A program made the position numbers and the translations under genes. The notes beneath the pieces are model-generated. The model was not told the origin of the DNA. It saw nothing but the letters and a program-made list of their open reading frames with translations, and made no database searches. A DNA stretch of 64,000 nt from Lustribacter sp965277075 (GTDB lineage Bacteria > Vulcanimicrobiota > Vulcanimicrobiia > Vulcanimicrobiales > Vulcanimicrobiaceae), in contig OZ255707.1 of assembly GCA_965277075.1 (NCBI GenBank), positions 682,001 to 746,000 of the forward strand. The letters run 5' to 3'. Shown here in pieces: positions 8,279-15,728 of the stretch; position 1 is the stretch's first letter; each line of letters opens with the position of its first letter.

Positions 8279-10126
8279 ATGGAACTCGTCACGACGGGGA
8301 CGCTCGGCTTCTCCGATTTGCAGGTCGACGGCGAGGCAGTGTACTGGCTCGAAGCACGCGCCGCGGAGCGCGGCCGGCGCGCCCTGGTTCGCTGGACGCC
8401 GTCCGACGGCGCGCACGACGCGCTCGATTTCGCAAGCGACGTGGGCACGTACGTCCACGAATACGGCGGCGGCGCGTATACGGCTTCGGGCGGCCACATC
8501 ATCTATTCGGAACGCAGCGACGGCAGCGTCCGGCTCGTTCGCGACGGGCGAGCGCGCGAGATCGCGACCGTGCCGGGTTGCCGGTACGCCGCGTTCGCCG
8601 TCGATGAGCGGCGCGGTCGCATGTATGCCGTACGCGAAGACCACCGCGAGCGGCCACGGACGAACCCGCACAACGCCGTCGTCGCGCTGGCGCTCGAGCC
8701 CGCCGACCCCGCGCGTAACGCCGGGGAGGTGATCTTCGGAGGGACCGACTTCGTGCTCGCACCGCAGCTCTCGCCCGACGGCGACCGGCTTGCGTTCGTC
8801 GGATGGAATCAGCCGCTGATGCCGTGGGATGCAACGCAGCTTTTCGTCACGACGCTCGACGCGGCGGGAAACGCCCTCGCTGTGCGTGCGGTCGCCGGCG
8901 ACGCGAACGAATCGATCGTTGCCGCCGCATGGTCGCCCTCGGGTTCGCTCATCTTCGCGAGCGACCGGACGAATTGGTGGAATCTCTATGCATGGCAAGA
9001 CGATTCCGTCACCGCGCTCGCGCCGGTCGACGCTGAAATCGGCGAGCCGCCCTGGGTGTTCGGTCGCCGCGCGTTCTTCGCACTCGACGACACGCGTGCG
9101 CTTTGCGCCGTCATTTCCGGCGGACGCGTACGGGCCGCGAGTATCGGCGCCGGCTCGTTGACATATCTGCCGTTCGGCAGCGTCGATACGACCCCGTTGC
9201 CGTACGGCGACGGTGCCGTGTACATCGCGACGCCCGCCGACGCACCGTCATCGGTGCGGCGCGCCCGAACGCTGACGGATACGACGCCGGATACGTTGCG
9301 CGCCGCCGCCGATACGGCGCTCGACCCCGGCGACGTCAGCATCGGCGAGGCATTGGAGATTCCCACGAGTGACGGCGAACGCACGCACGTGACGTTGTAC
9401 CGGCCGCGCAACGCGCAGGCGCGACCGGCCGACGGTCGACGGCCGCCGTTGATCGTCATGAGTCACGGCGGTCCGACCGCGATGCACGCGACGAAATACG
9501 ACATCGGCATCGCGTGGTGGACCACGCGCGGGTTTGCGGTCGCCCACGTGAACTATCGCGGTTCGACCGGTTTCGGTCGTGCGTATCGAACGCGGCTCGA
9601 TGGTGAATGGGGTGTCGTCGACGTGATCGATTGTATCAGTGCGGCGCGCTGGCTCGCCGAGCGCGGCGCCTGCGATGCGGCCCGCATCGCGATTCGCGGA
9701 AGCAGTGCCAGCGGCATGACGACACTGCTCGCTGCCGCGACCTCGAATGCGTTTGCAGCGGCGACGAGTCTGTACGGCGTGATGGATCTCATGGCACTTG
9801 CAGCGGAAACCCACAAGCTCGAAGCGCGCTATGTCGACGGTTTGATCGGTCCGCTTCCCGCGATGCGAGCGCGTTACCACGACCGCTCGCCGATCAACCA
9901 CGTTGAAGGGATCGATGCGCCCGTGCTCATCCTCCAAGGCCTCGACGACCGCGTCGTTCCGCCCGATCAGGCGACGAGCATGCGTGACGCGCTACGCGAA
10001 CGCGGCGTGCGCGTCGACTACGAAGCGTTCGCCGGCGAGGGCCACGGCTTCCGTCAAGCCGAAACGATTCGCCGCGTGCACGATCTCGAGCTCGATTTCT
10101 ATCGCGACGTCCTGAACCTCTCGTGA
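8279..10126 (+). CDS. S9 family serine peptidase (acylaminoacyl-peptidase / prolyl oligopeptidase type)
   Basis: The 615-residue enzyme has an N-terminal beta-propeller half (PQLSPDGDRLAFVGWNQP...MPWDATQLFV) and a C-terminal alpha/beta hydrolase. The oxyanion stretch is VMSHGGPTAMHATKYD, the nucleophile motif is RGSSASGMT (Ser476; the family usually has GGSAGG), the Asp is in LQGLDDRVVPPDQ and the His in GEGHGFRQ. No signal peptide is seen, so it is cytosolic. The start ATG at 8279 begins the propeller; the 57 upstream in-frame residues are unlike the family. The gene overlaps the permease-glycosidase fusion by 4 bases (GTGA), suggesting coupled translation, perhaps of peptide breakdown and amino-acid transport. 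Confidence 0.9.
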   Translation: MELVTTGTLGFSDLQVDGEAVYWLEARAAERGRRALVRWTPSDGAHDALDFASDVGTYVHEYGGGAYTASGGHIIYSERSDGSVRLVRDGRAREIATVPGCRYAAFAVDERRGRMYAVREDHRERPRTNPHNAVVALALEPADPARNAGEVIFGGTDFVLAPQLSPDGDRLAFVGWNQPLMPWDATQLFVTTLDAAGNALAVRAVAGDANESIVAAAWSPSGSLIFASDRTNWWNLYAWQDDSVTALAPVDAEIGEPPWVFGRRAFFALDDTRALCAVISGGRVRAASIGAGSLTYLPFGSVDTTPLPYGDGAVYIATPADAPSSVRRARTLTDTTPDTLRAAADTALDPGDVSIGEALEIPTSDGERTHVTLYRPRNAQARPADGRRPPLIVMSHGGPTAMHATKYDIGIAWWTTRGFAVAHVNYRGSTGFGRAYRTRLDGEWGVVDVIDCISAARWLAERGACDAARIAIRGSSASGMTTLLAAATSNAFAAATSLYGVMDLMALAAETHKLEARYVDGLIGPLPAMRARYHDRSPINHVEGIDAPVLILQGLDDRVVPPDQATSMRDALRERGVRVDYEAFAGEGHGFRQAETIRRVHDLELDFYRDVLNLS

Positions 10127-13100
10127 TCCGCGGCGTCGGCCTGCGCAGTGCGGTCGCGATCAACGTTGCGACCATGGCCGGGGCCGGCCCGCTGATCACG
10201 ATCCCGCTCGTCGTCACCGCGCTCCACGGCGCCCTCTCGGTGTGGCCGTGGGTGTTCGGTGCGGTGATCTCGCTTTGCGACGGCCTCGTGTATGCCGAGC
10301 TCGCATCGCGCTTTCCGCGCAGCGGCGGCACATACGCCTATCTGCGCGAAGCGTTCGGCCCCGACGGAGCGGGACGGCTCTTCGCGTTCTTGTTCGTATG
10401 GGCGTATCTGTTCGTCGCGCCGCTGGGGCTCGCGACCGGCTACATCGGCTTCGCACAATATGCCGCGTATCTCGTTCCCGCCGCGAACGCTCCGCTCGCA
10501 CAGCACGGGATCGCGATCGCGATCGGTGCGATCGTCATCCTCGCGCTGTATCGCACGATCCCGCGCATCGCTCGCACGGCGCTCGTGCTCGGCACGCTCG
10601 CGATCGTCACCCTGATCGTGACCGGGCTGAGTGGCTTCGTCGGCGCACCGCATGCGGTCGCGGCCCTCTTCCCACGCGTTCTCTCGGTTCACGATTTCGG
10701 CGTGGGCGCGCTCGGCGCAGCACTGGTAATCACCATCTACGATTATGCCGGCTATAACGATATTGCCCAGATCGGTGACGAGGTGATCGCGCCGCTGCGA
10801 ACGATTCCGCGTGCGATCGTCATCTCGGTCGCGATCATCGCGCTCTCGTATCTCGTGCTGAACCTCGGCGTCTTCGCCGCCGTATCGACGGACGAGGTTC
10901 GCAACTCGATGTTCGTTGCATCGCTCGCGGTCGAGCACATGGCGGGCCCGATCGCGGCCGGTGCGATTACCGTGGCCATTCTCGTCACCGCCTTCGCGTC
11001 GACCTACGGGCTGCTGCTCGGCGCGTCGCGCGTGCCCTTTGCAGCCGCGGTCGACGGCGACTTTCTGCCCGCGTTCGCGCGCTTGCACCCGACCAAACGT
11101 TTCCCGCACGTCTCGCTCCTCGCCATCGGCTTGCTCGCACTTCCCGCGACGTTGTTTCCGCTCGATCAGGTGATCAGCGCGCTGACGGCCGCCATCGCAC
11201 TGATCCAGGGCGCCGCTCAAACGATCGCGGTGATTCGTTTGCGTTCGAGCGCCGGCGGCGCACCGTTCCGGCAGCCGCTCTATCCGCTTCCCGCCTTGGT
11301 GGCCCTCGCGGCGTGGCTCTTCGTGTTCTACAGCTCGGGTCCGAGCGCGATGGCTTTTGGAACGATGACGCTCGTCGCCGGCGCCGCCATCTTCTTCCTG
11401 CGCGCGCGCTGGTCGCGCGCGTGGCCGTTCGCGCTCGCCACGCTGCTCGCGCTCGCGTTCGTCACCCCGCGCGATGCCGGCGCCGCGACGTTCACGCATG
11501 CCGCCATCGTACAACGCGACGGCACGCCGCAATTGCTCGTCGACGGCAAGCCGTTCTTCTTCTTCGGCAGCGCGTTCTTCTACGAGCGCATTGCGCCGGA
11601 GCGCTGGCGCGCATCGATGCTCGCGATGCGCGAACTCGGTGCAAACACACTCGATCTCTACGTCCCGTGGAATTGGCACGAGATCGCGGACGGTTCGTTC
11701 GACTTCGACGGACATACGAATCCGCGCCGCAATTTGCGCGAGGTCTTACGGCTCGCGCGCGAACTCGGTTTCCATCTCATCGTGCGGCCGGGCCCCGTGA
11801 TTCGCAACGAGTGGCGCAACGGCGGCTATCCGGCATGGCTCTTGGAGCGGCCCGCGTACGGCATGCCGATGCACGACGTGCTCGAAGGTCGCTATCCCGC
11901 AACGGCGACGCTGCAAAATTCGCACAGCGACGACGCCGCGGCGGAATGGCTCGGCAACGCGACACACCTCCGCTATGCCTCACGCTGGCTGCACGCCGCG
12001 CTACGCGAGTTCGAACCGTATGCCGATCTCGTCATCGCGGTCGCACTCGACGATGACCAAGGCGCGTACATCGACAACCAGACCTGGCCTGCACTAAATC
12101 TGCAGCACTATCTCCGGTGGCTGCAAACGCAAGTTCGCGCCGTGACTGGGCCCGCGTTGCCGACGTTCATCAACACCTACGATATGAAAGTCCCGGCGTC
12201 GTCGCCCGTGTGGGCGATGGGCAACTGGTATCAAAGCGACGCCTACGCGATCGGCGATCACGACCGCGTCGAATTGGATTTCGCGACGGCGACGCTCACG
12301 GTGCAGGAACGCGTTCCGCTCGCCGTGAGTGAGTTCCAAGCCGGTTGGCTCGCGTCACCGGAAGATCCGCAACCGCGCGCCGCCGATCCGACCAACACGA
12401 CGCTCGCGCTGGCCGAACTCCTCGCGTGGGGCGCGCACGGCGTCGTCGACTTCCCGTTGCAAGACACGCTCGCACCATTCGGCTGGGAAGCGCCGTTCTC
12501 AAACGCGTTCTATGCCTGGGACGCGGCGCTTCCGTTCGATCCGGAGGCGACGTCCGCGCGACGCCCACCGACCGAACGCTTCGGCCGCGAGATCAAACGC
12601 TACGGCGCGCTGCTTGCGGAGACGCATCGCGTTGCGGACATTGCTATCGTGAACGAAGCGAGCGCATCGGATCCGCGCCGCACGACGAACGACGATATCG
12701 CCGCGATCGCCGCTGGGCTCAAAGTAGCGCTTCGCACGTGCAACGAACGCGGTCTGACGTGCGACGTCGTCGATCTACGCTTTTCCAGCGATGCACGACT
12801 ACGCAGGTACGGAACGCTGGTCGTTCCGCCGTTCGTGCGTCGTCCCGTGCCGGCGGTGGCGCGCCGGCTGCAACGTCTGCGCGCGACGACAACGGTCGTC
12901 ACACGCGTTCCAGCGCGGACGGGTACCGGATTGACGGTGCTCGCGGGTAGCGGGGGCGCCTTCGTCCTCGCAGCGAATTGGTCGTCAACACCGCGAACGT
13001 ACGGCGGCATCGTCAACATCGACGCAGCGCACACGGTGAGGGTCACGCCGTTCGAGGTCGACGCGCGCGACGCCGCGCTCATCCCGATCGACAGCGTCGC

Positions 13101-13986
13101 GCCTGCGCCGAGCGCTGGTGAGCGCCGCTCGACCCTGCCGGTCGCACGCGCACCGGTCGAGGTACATGATTCGGCAGCACCGTGCACGCGGCGCGTCCGC
13201 TTCAACGCGCGGCAAGGGGCGGCGCTCGACATCCCGGCCGTTGCCGCCGGTAGCGCTCGCGTGATTCGCGGAGACGCGCTCGGTTCGGGCGACGACACGA
13301 TCGCGCTCGTCAATCACAACGTCGTCGCCGTTGTCGTTCCGGGCGGCGGTGCGCGGCTCGTGGCGTTCGCTCCGGTCGCGGCCTGCGGCGAAACGGCGCG
13401 CAGCTTGACGAACGCGACCGGTGCCCTGCGCGATGACGTTCTGCTGCAACCACCGCCCTCGGCGACCGACCGCATCGCACGCTATACGCATTCGTATCCC
13501 GCCGGCACGTTCAATCGGCCGTATCGCACGGAGATCGTCGACGCGGCGGGAACGACCGCTCGGGTACGGTTCACCTACGACATGCCCGACGCGCGTCCGC
13601 ACGGCGCGCGCGTCGTGAAAACGATCGCACTGGCTGCGGATTCGGCGCGACTCGTCGTCGACGAGCGCACGACGTTCCCCGCCGACGGCGCGGGAACGCA
13701 GCGCGGCGTACGCCACGACGCGCTCGCCGTCGCGCCGGACGCGACGATCGTTCCGACACCGTCATTCCTCGCGTTGCACGACGGCGAGGCACTCTGCGTG
13801 ACGTGGAACGCGGACGCGGTCGAACGCACGACCTGGCTGCGATACGGCTCAAACGGGACGCTGACGAACGTCTTCGCCCCCGGTATGCATCGCACGACGT
13901 ACGCGTTTGCGACGGCGCGCGATCGCGACGATGCCGAGACGTTCGCACGAACGGAGCGGGACTGGCTCGAGCGACATCCCGAATAG
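10123..13986 (+). CDS. APC-family amino acid permease fused to GH35-type beta-galactosidase domain
   Basis: The frame of 1287 residues starts with GTG inside the previous stop. Residues 1 to about 455 are a 12-helix-like APC transporter: VAINVATMAGAGPLITIP in helix 1, PRSGGTYAYLREAFGP, and a charged cytosolic loop GDEVIAPLRTIPRAI. A last hydrophobic helix (WPFALATLLALAFV) leads directly into a GH35 barrel: VPWNWHEIADGSFDF, VRPGPVIRNEWRNGGYPAWL. The acid/base motif, normally QIENEYG, reads ALDDDQG, so the catalytic Glu is Asp645; the nucleophile region keeps Glu737 (VSEFQAGW). The remaining C-terminal 450 residues look like beta-sandwich modules. The last helix would place the glycosidase outside the cytoplasm. 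One frame with no stop or visible frameshift supports a real fusion. Confidence 0.85.
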   Translation: MIRGVGLRSAVAINVATMAGAGPLITIPLVVTALHGALSVWPWVFGAVISLCDGLVYAELASRFPRSGGTYAYLREAFGPDGAGRLFAFLFVWAYLFVAPLGLATGYIGFAQYAAYLVPAANAPLAQHGIAIAIGAIVILALYRTIPRIARTALVLGTLAIVTLIVTGLSGFVGAPHAVAALFPRVLSVHDFGVGALGAALVITIYDYAGYNDIAQIGDEVIAPLRTIPRAIVISVAIIALSYLVLNLGVFAAVSTDEVRNSMFVASLAVEHMAGPIAAGAITVAILVTAFASTYGLLLGASRVPFAAAVDGDFLPAFARLHPTKRFPHVSLLAIGLLALPATLFPLDQVISALTAAIALIQGAAQTIAVIRLRSSAGGAPFRQPLYPLPALVALAAWLFVFYSSGPSAMAFGTMTLVAGAAIFFLRARWSRAWPFALATLLALAFVTPRDAGAATFTHAAIVQRDGTPQLLVDGKPFFFFGSAFFYERIAPERWRASMLAMRELGANTLDLYVPWNWHEIADGSFDFDGHTNPRRNLREVLRLARELGFHLIVRPGPVIRNEWRNGGYPAWLLERPAYGMPMHDVLEGRYPATATLQNSHSDDAAAEWLGNATHLRYASRWLHAALREFEPYADLVIAVALDDDQGAYIDNQTWPALNLQHYLRWLQTQVRAVTGPALPTFINTYDMKVPASSPVWAMGNWYQSDAYAIGDHDRVELDFATATLTVQERVPLAVSEFQAGWLASPEDPQPRAADPTNTTLALAELLAWGAHGVVDFPLQDTLAPFGWEAPFSNAFYAWDAALPFDPEATSARRPPTERFGREIKRYGALLAETHRVADIAIVNEASASDPRRTTNDDIAAIAAGLKVALRTCNERGLTCDVVDLRFSSDARLRRYGTLVVPPFVRRPVPAVARRLQRLRATTTVVTRVPARTGTGLTVLAGSGGAFVLAANWSSTPRTYGGIVNIDAAHTVRVTPFEVDARDAALIPIDSVAPAPSAGERRSTLPVARAPVEVHDSAAPCTRRVRFNARQGAALDIPAVAAGSARVIRGDALGSGDDTIALVNHNVVAVVVPGGGARLVAFAPVAACGETARSLTNATGALRDDVLLQPPPSATDRIARYTHSYPAGTFNRPYRTEIVDAAGTTARVRFTYDMPDARPHGARVVKTIALAADSARLVVDERTTFPADGAGTQRGVRHDALAVAPDATIVPTPSFLALHDGEALCVTWNADAVERTTWLRYGSNGTLTNVFAPGMHRTTYAFATARDRDDAETFARTERDWLERHPE

Positions 13987-13996
13987 CCCGCGTTCG
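13956..13996 (+). repeat. Direct repeat, left copy (flanks FkbM pseudogene)
   Basis: These 41 bases cover the last codons of the permease-GH35 gene (DWLERHPE stop) and the bases after it. They recur at 15009-15049: the first 24 bases match exactly (GCGGGACTGGCTCGAGCGAC and four more), and the remaining 17 are similar. The pair brackets about 1 kb of decayed methyltransferase sequence. Confidence 0.8.
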
Positions 13997-14004
13997 AAAG
14001 GCGA

Positions 14005-15008
14005 CTACAACTCCGCGGCGGGCGCCGCGGGAGAACACGACATACGAGACGCCTTCGGGCGACGGCGGTAACGGCGCGGTCGGTGCAAATCGCTTCGGGC
14101 GCTCCGACGGATTGGCACGGGGGTTCGACGCGCTGTACGGGTTTTGCAACAGGAACGGCGCGAATCCGAGCACGCCGAGCATGTCGGTGATCTGAGGATA
14201 CGTTTCCGGCAAAAGCTCGACGATGAATCCACATCGCATCGAAAATGTTCGGCACGCGGAAGGAGTCCGCGCATCGCCGTGACCTCGGCACCTTCAACAT
14301 CGACTTTAAACAGCCGGGTGCGGTCGATCTCGTCGACGCTCAGCGCCGTGCTCAGCGGAGCGGTCGAAACGATCGTTTCGTATGGCCGGTCTTGGGTCCA
14401 CAAAATACTCGCCCCGGTAACGTCGTTCGTCGATTCGAAGCGAATCGGCAGTTCGCCGTCGCAGTCGTGGGCTGCGATGGGAAGAATGCGGACGTTGGTC
14501 ACCCGTTTATTTCGGTATTGCGCCGCAATTCACCGAGCGCGGTCGGGAGCGGTTCGATCGCGACGACGGCGCCCTCACGACCGACGCACCGCGCAGCGAG
14601 AAGCGTATAGTAGCCGATGTTCGCACCGACATCGACAAACGTATCGCCGTGGCGCAGTCGAGAGACGATGAAATTGGAGAGGTTCGGTTCCCACACGCCT
14701 TGCGCCGCGATCACGCGAAACACGAGATTCGATGTCTTGCCGAGCACGAACGGGCCGAACCGCGTGCGCACGACCATCGGCGTGTCGGCATCGAAGAGAT
14801 AATGCTGGATCAACCGCCGCCACAGCTAATCTTTGGTGCGGTTTCCGGGTCCGATCTGCATCGCCCGTCGTACGAGCGGGGCCCACGTTCGCAAAAGCGG
14901 CGAGAGCGTGCGGCGCAACACGGCTCGGCGCAAACGGATATCGGGACGACGCTCGATCGACCGCACCGAGTGCCACTCAGTGGCTCGGCGGCGAGATCCT
15001 TCACCCAA
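14005..15008 (-). pseudogene. FkbM family SAM-dependent methyltransferase, disrupted
   Basis: Pieces of one FkbM methyltransferase are readable in order on the minus strand but not in one frame. N-terminal part: LRTWAPLVRRAMQIGPG (15008-14829), then an in-frame TAG at 14826-14828. The SAM-binding part follows in the same frame, 14813 to 14499: FVDVGANIGYYTLLAARCVG and IEPLPTALGELRRNTEING. There a one-base loss shifts the frame to TNVRILPIAAHDCDG and LFKVDVEGAEVTAMRGLLP; a second shift near 14235 restores FIVELLPETYPQITDMLGVL. Three lesions make a pseudogene more likely than sequencing error. Such enzymes methylate O-linked sugars or polyketides. The end at 14005 is approximate. Confidence 0.8.
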
Positions 15009-15049
15009 GCGGGACTGGCTCGAGCGACATCCGAACTAGCCGACGTTCG
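15009..15049 (+). repeat. Direct repeat, right copy (adjacent to tRNA-Leu)
   Basis: This is the second copy of the 41-bp repeat at 13956-13996. It ends 13 bases before tRNA-Leu. It reproduces the C-terminal codons DWLERHP of the fusion gene with an Asn and a stop, although no gene leads into it. This suggests that the 1-kb segment between the copies was inserted or duplicated at the 3' end of the fusion gene. Confidence 0.8.
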
Positions 15050-15062
15050 CAACCGAGCAGCC

Positions 15063-15148
15063 GGGGAAGTGGCGAAACGGTAGACGCAGTCGCCTCAAAA
15101 GCGACCGAGTGAGAGCTCATGTGGGTTCAAATCCCACCTTCCCCACCA
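15063..15148 (+). tRNA. tRNA-Leu (anticodon CAA)
   Basis: The acceptor stem GGGGAAG pairs with CTTCCCC (15138-15144), followed by discriminator A and an encoded CCA (15146-15148). The anticodon arm is GTCGC-CTCAAAA-GCGAC, giving anticodon CAA (reads UUG, Leu). A long variable arm follows, then the T arm GTGGG-TTCAAAT-CCCAC. The length of 86 nt and the class II variable arm fit leucine. A convergent small reading frame overlaps its last 22 bases. Confidence 0.97.
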
Positions 15149-15384
15149 CGTGCGCGCGCCACATACGCGAAGGCGGCCGACGACCATTCGCACAGGCTGC
15201 CGTCGGTCATGACGAACGTTTCACAGCCGTCGACCTCAGGATTGAAGCCGTCGTTTTGCGCTTTCGTTCGCTCCCAATCGACGTTGCCGTCTTTGCGGGC
15301 GGCAGCACGCGCTTTTGTATAGGAGAACTGGGGTGCGCTCGCCAGCACGTTGAGCGCGCGCACCAATATTTGTGCTTTCGTCAC
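15127..15384 (-). CDS. Small conserved-looking protein of unknown function, overlaps tRNA-Leu
   Basis: The frame of 85 residues begins with a GTG at 15384 that overlaps the stop of the cytochrome gene (GTGA), so it should be translationally coupled. The sequence (TKAQILVRALNVLASAPQFS; later DGCETFVMTDGSLCEWSSAA) has two Cys and no membrane segment or motif I recognise. Its last seven codons lie in the 3' end of the convergent tRNA-Leu gene (GGEGGI comes from the tRNA's T arm and acceptor). It could be a true third member of the ThDP enzyme-cytochrome operon, or an open frame without function. Confidence 0.45.
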   Translation of the reverse strand: MTKAQILVRALNVLASAPQFSYTKARAAARKDGNVDWERTKAQNDGFNPEVDGCETFVMTDGSLCEWSSAAFAYVARARGGEGGI

Positions 15385-15728
15385 TTCGTGCTGTTGGTGA
15401 GCACGGCCGGAATCGATGACGACGGCCGCAGACTTCGCAGATAGTCGTAGATGGAGGCCAGGTCGGCGTCGCCGAGCACCTTCGCCGTGTAGACCGGCAT
15501 GACACCGGGTCCCGGCTTGCGCACCCAAGCGGCAAACGCATCGTACGTCGTCATCAAGCGCGGCGGTGCGATCGTCGGACCGGCGCCGCCGCCTTGGCCG
15601 ACCGTGCCGTGGCACTCGTAGCAGTTGTTGGCGAGAAAAAGTTGCTTGCCGCGATCGACCGCGTCGGCCGACACGAGCGAGGGTAGCAGCAACGCCGCGA
15701 AAACGCCGCCGGCGACGATCGTTTTCAT
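15381..15728 (-). CDS. Cytochrome c, class I, mono-heme, exported
   Basis: The 115-residue protein has a signal peptide (MKTIVAGGVFAALLLPSLVSA) and one heme site NCYECH at residues 35-40, with a Met ligand in GVMPVY near residue 78. The start ATG at 15728 overlaps the stop of the ThDP enzyme gene (ATGA), marking it as that enzyme's partner. A much longer frame to 16727 is only antisense and out-of-frame sequence over the ThDP gene and is not used. Inference: it accepts electrons released when the exported ThDP enzyme oxidatively decarboxylates a 2-oxo acid. Confidence 0.92.
   Translation of the reverse strand: MKTIVAGGVFAALLLPSLVSADAVDRGKQLFLANNCYECHGTVGQGGGAGPTIAPPRLMTTYDAFAAWVRKPGPGVMPVYTAKVLGDADLASIYDYLRSLRPSSSIPAVLTNSTK

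Noticed and set aside
10099..11715. A 538-residue minus-strand frame
   Set aside because: It is antisense to the permease-GH35 gene and is almost only Arg, Glu, Asp and Gly, the usual shadow of a GC-rich gene; no fold or motif is visible.
14833..15039. A 68-residue plus-strand frame ending in DWLERHPN
   Set aside because: Only its end matches the permease-GH35 gene, through the direct repeat. The rest is antisense to the FkbM remnant, so it is not a gene.
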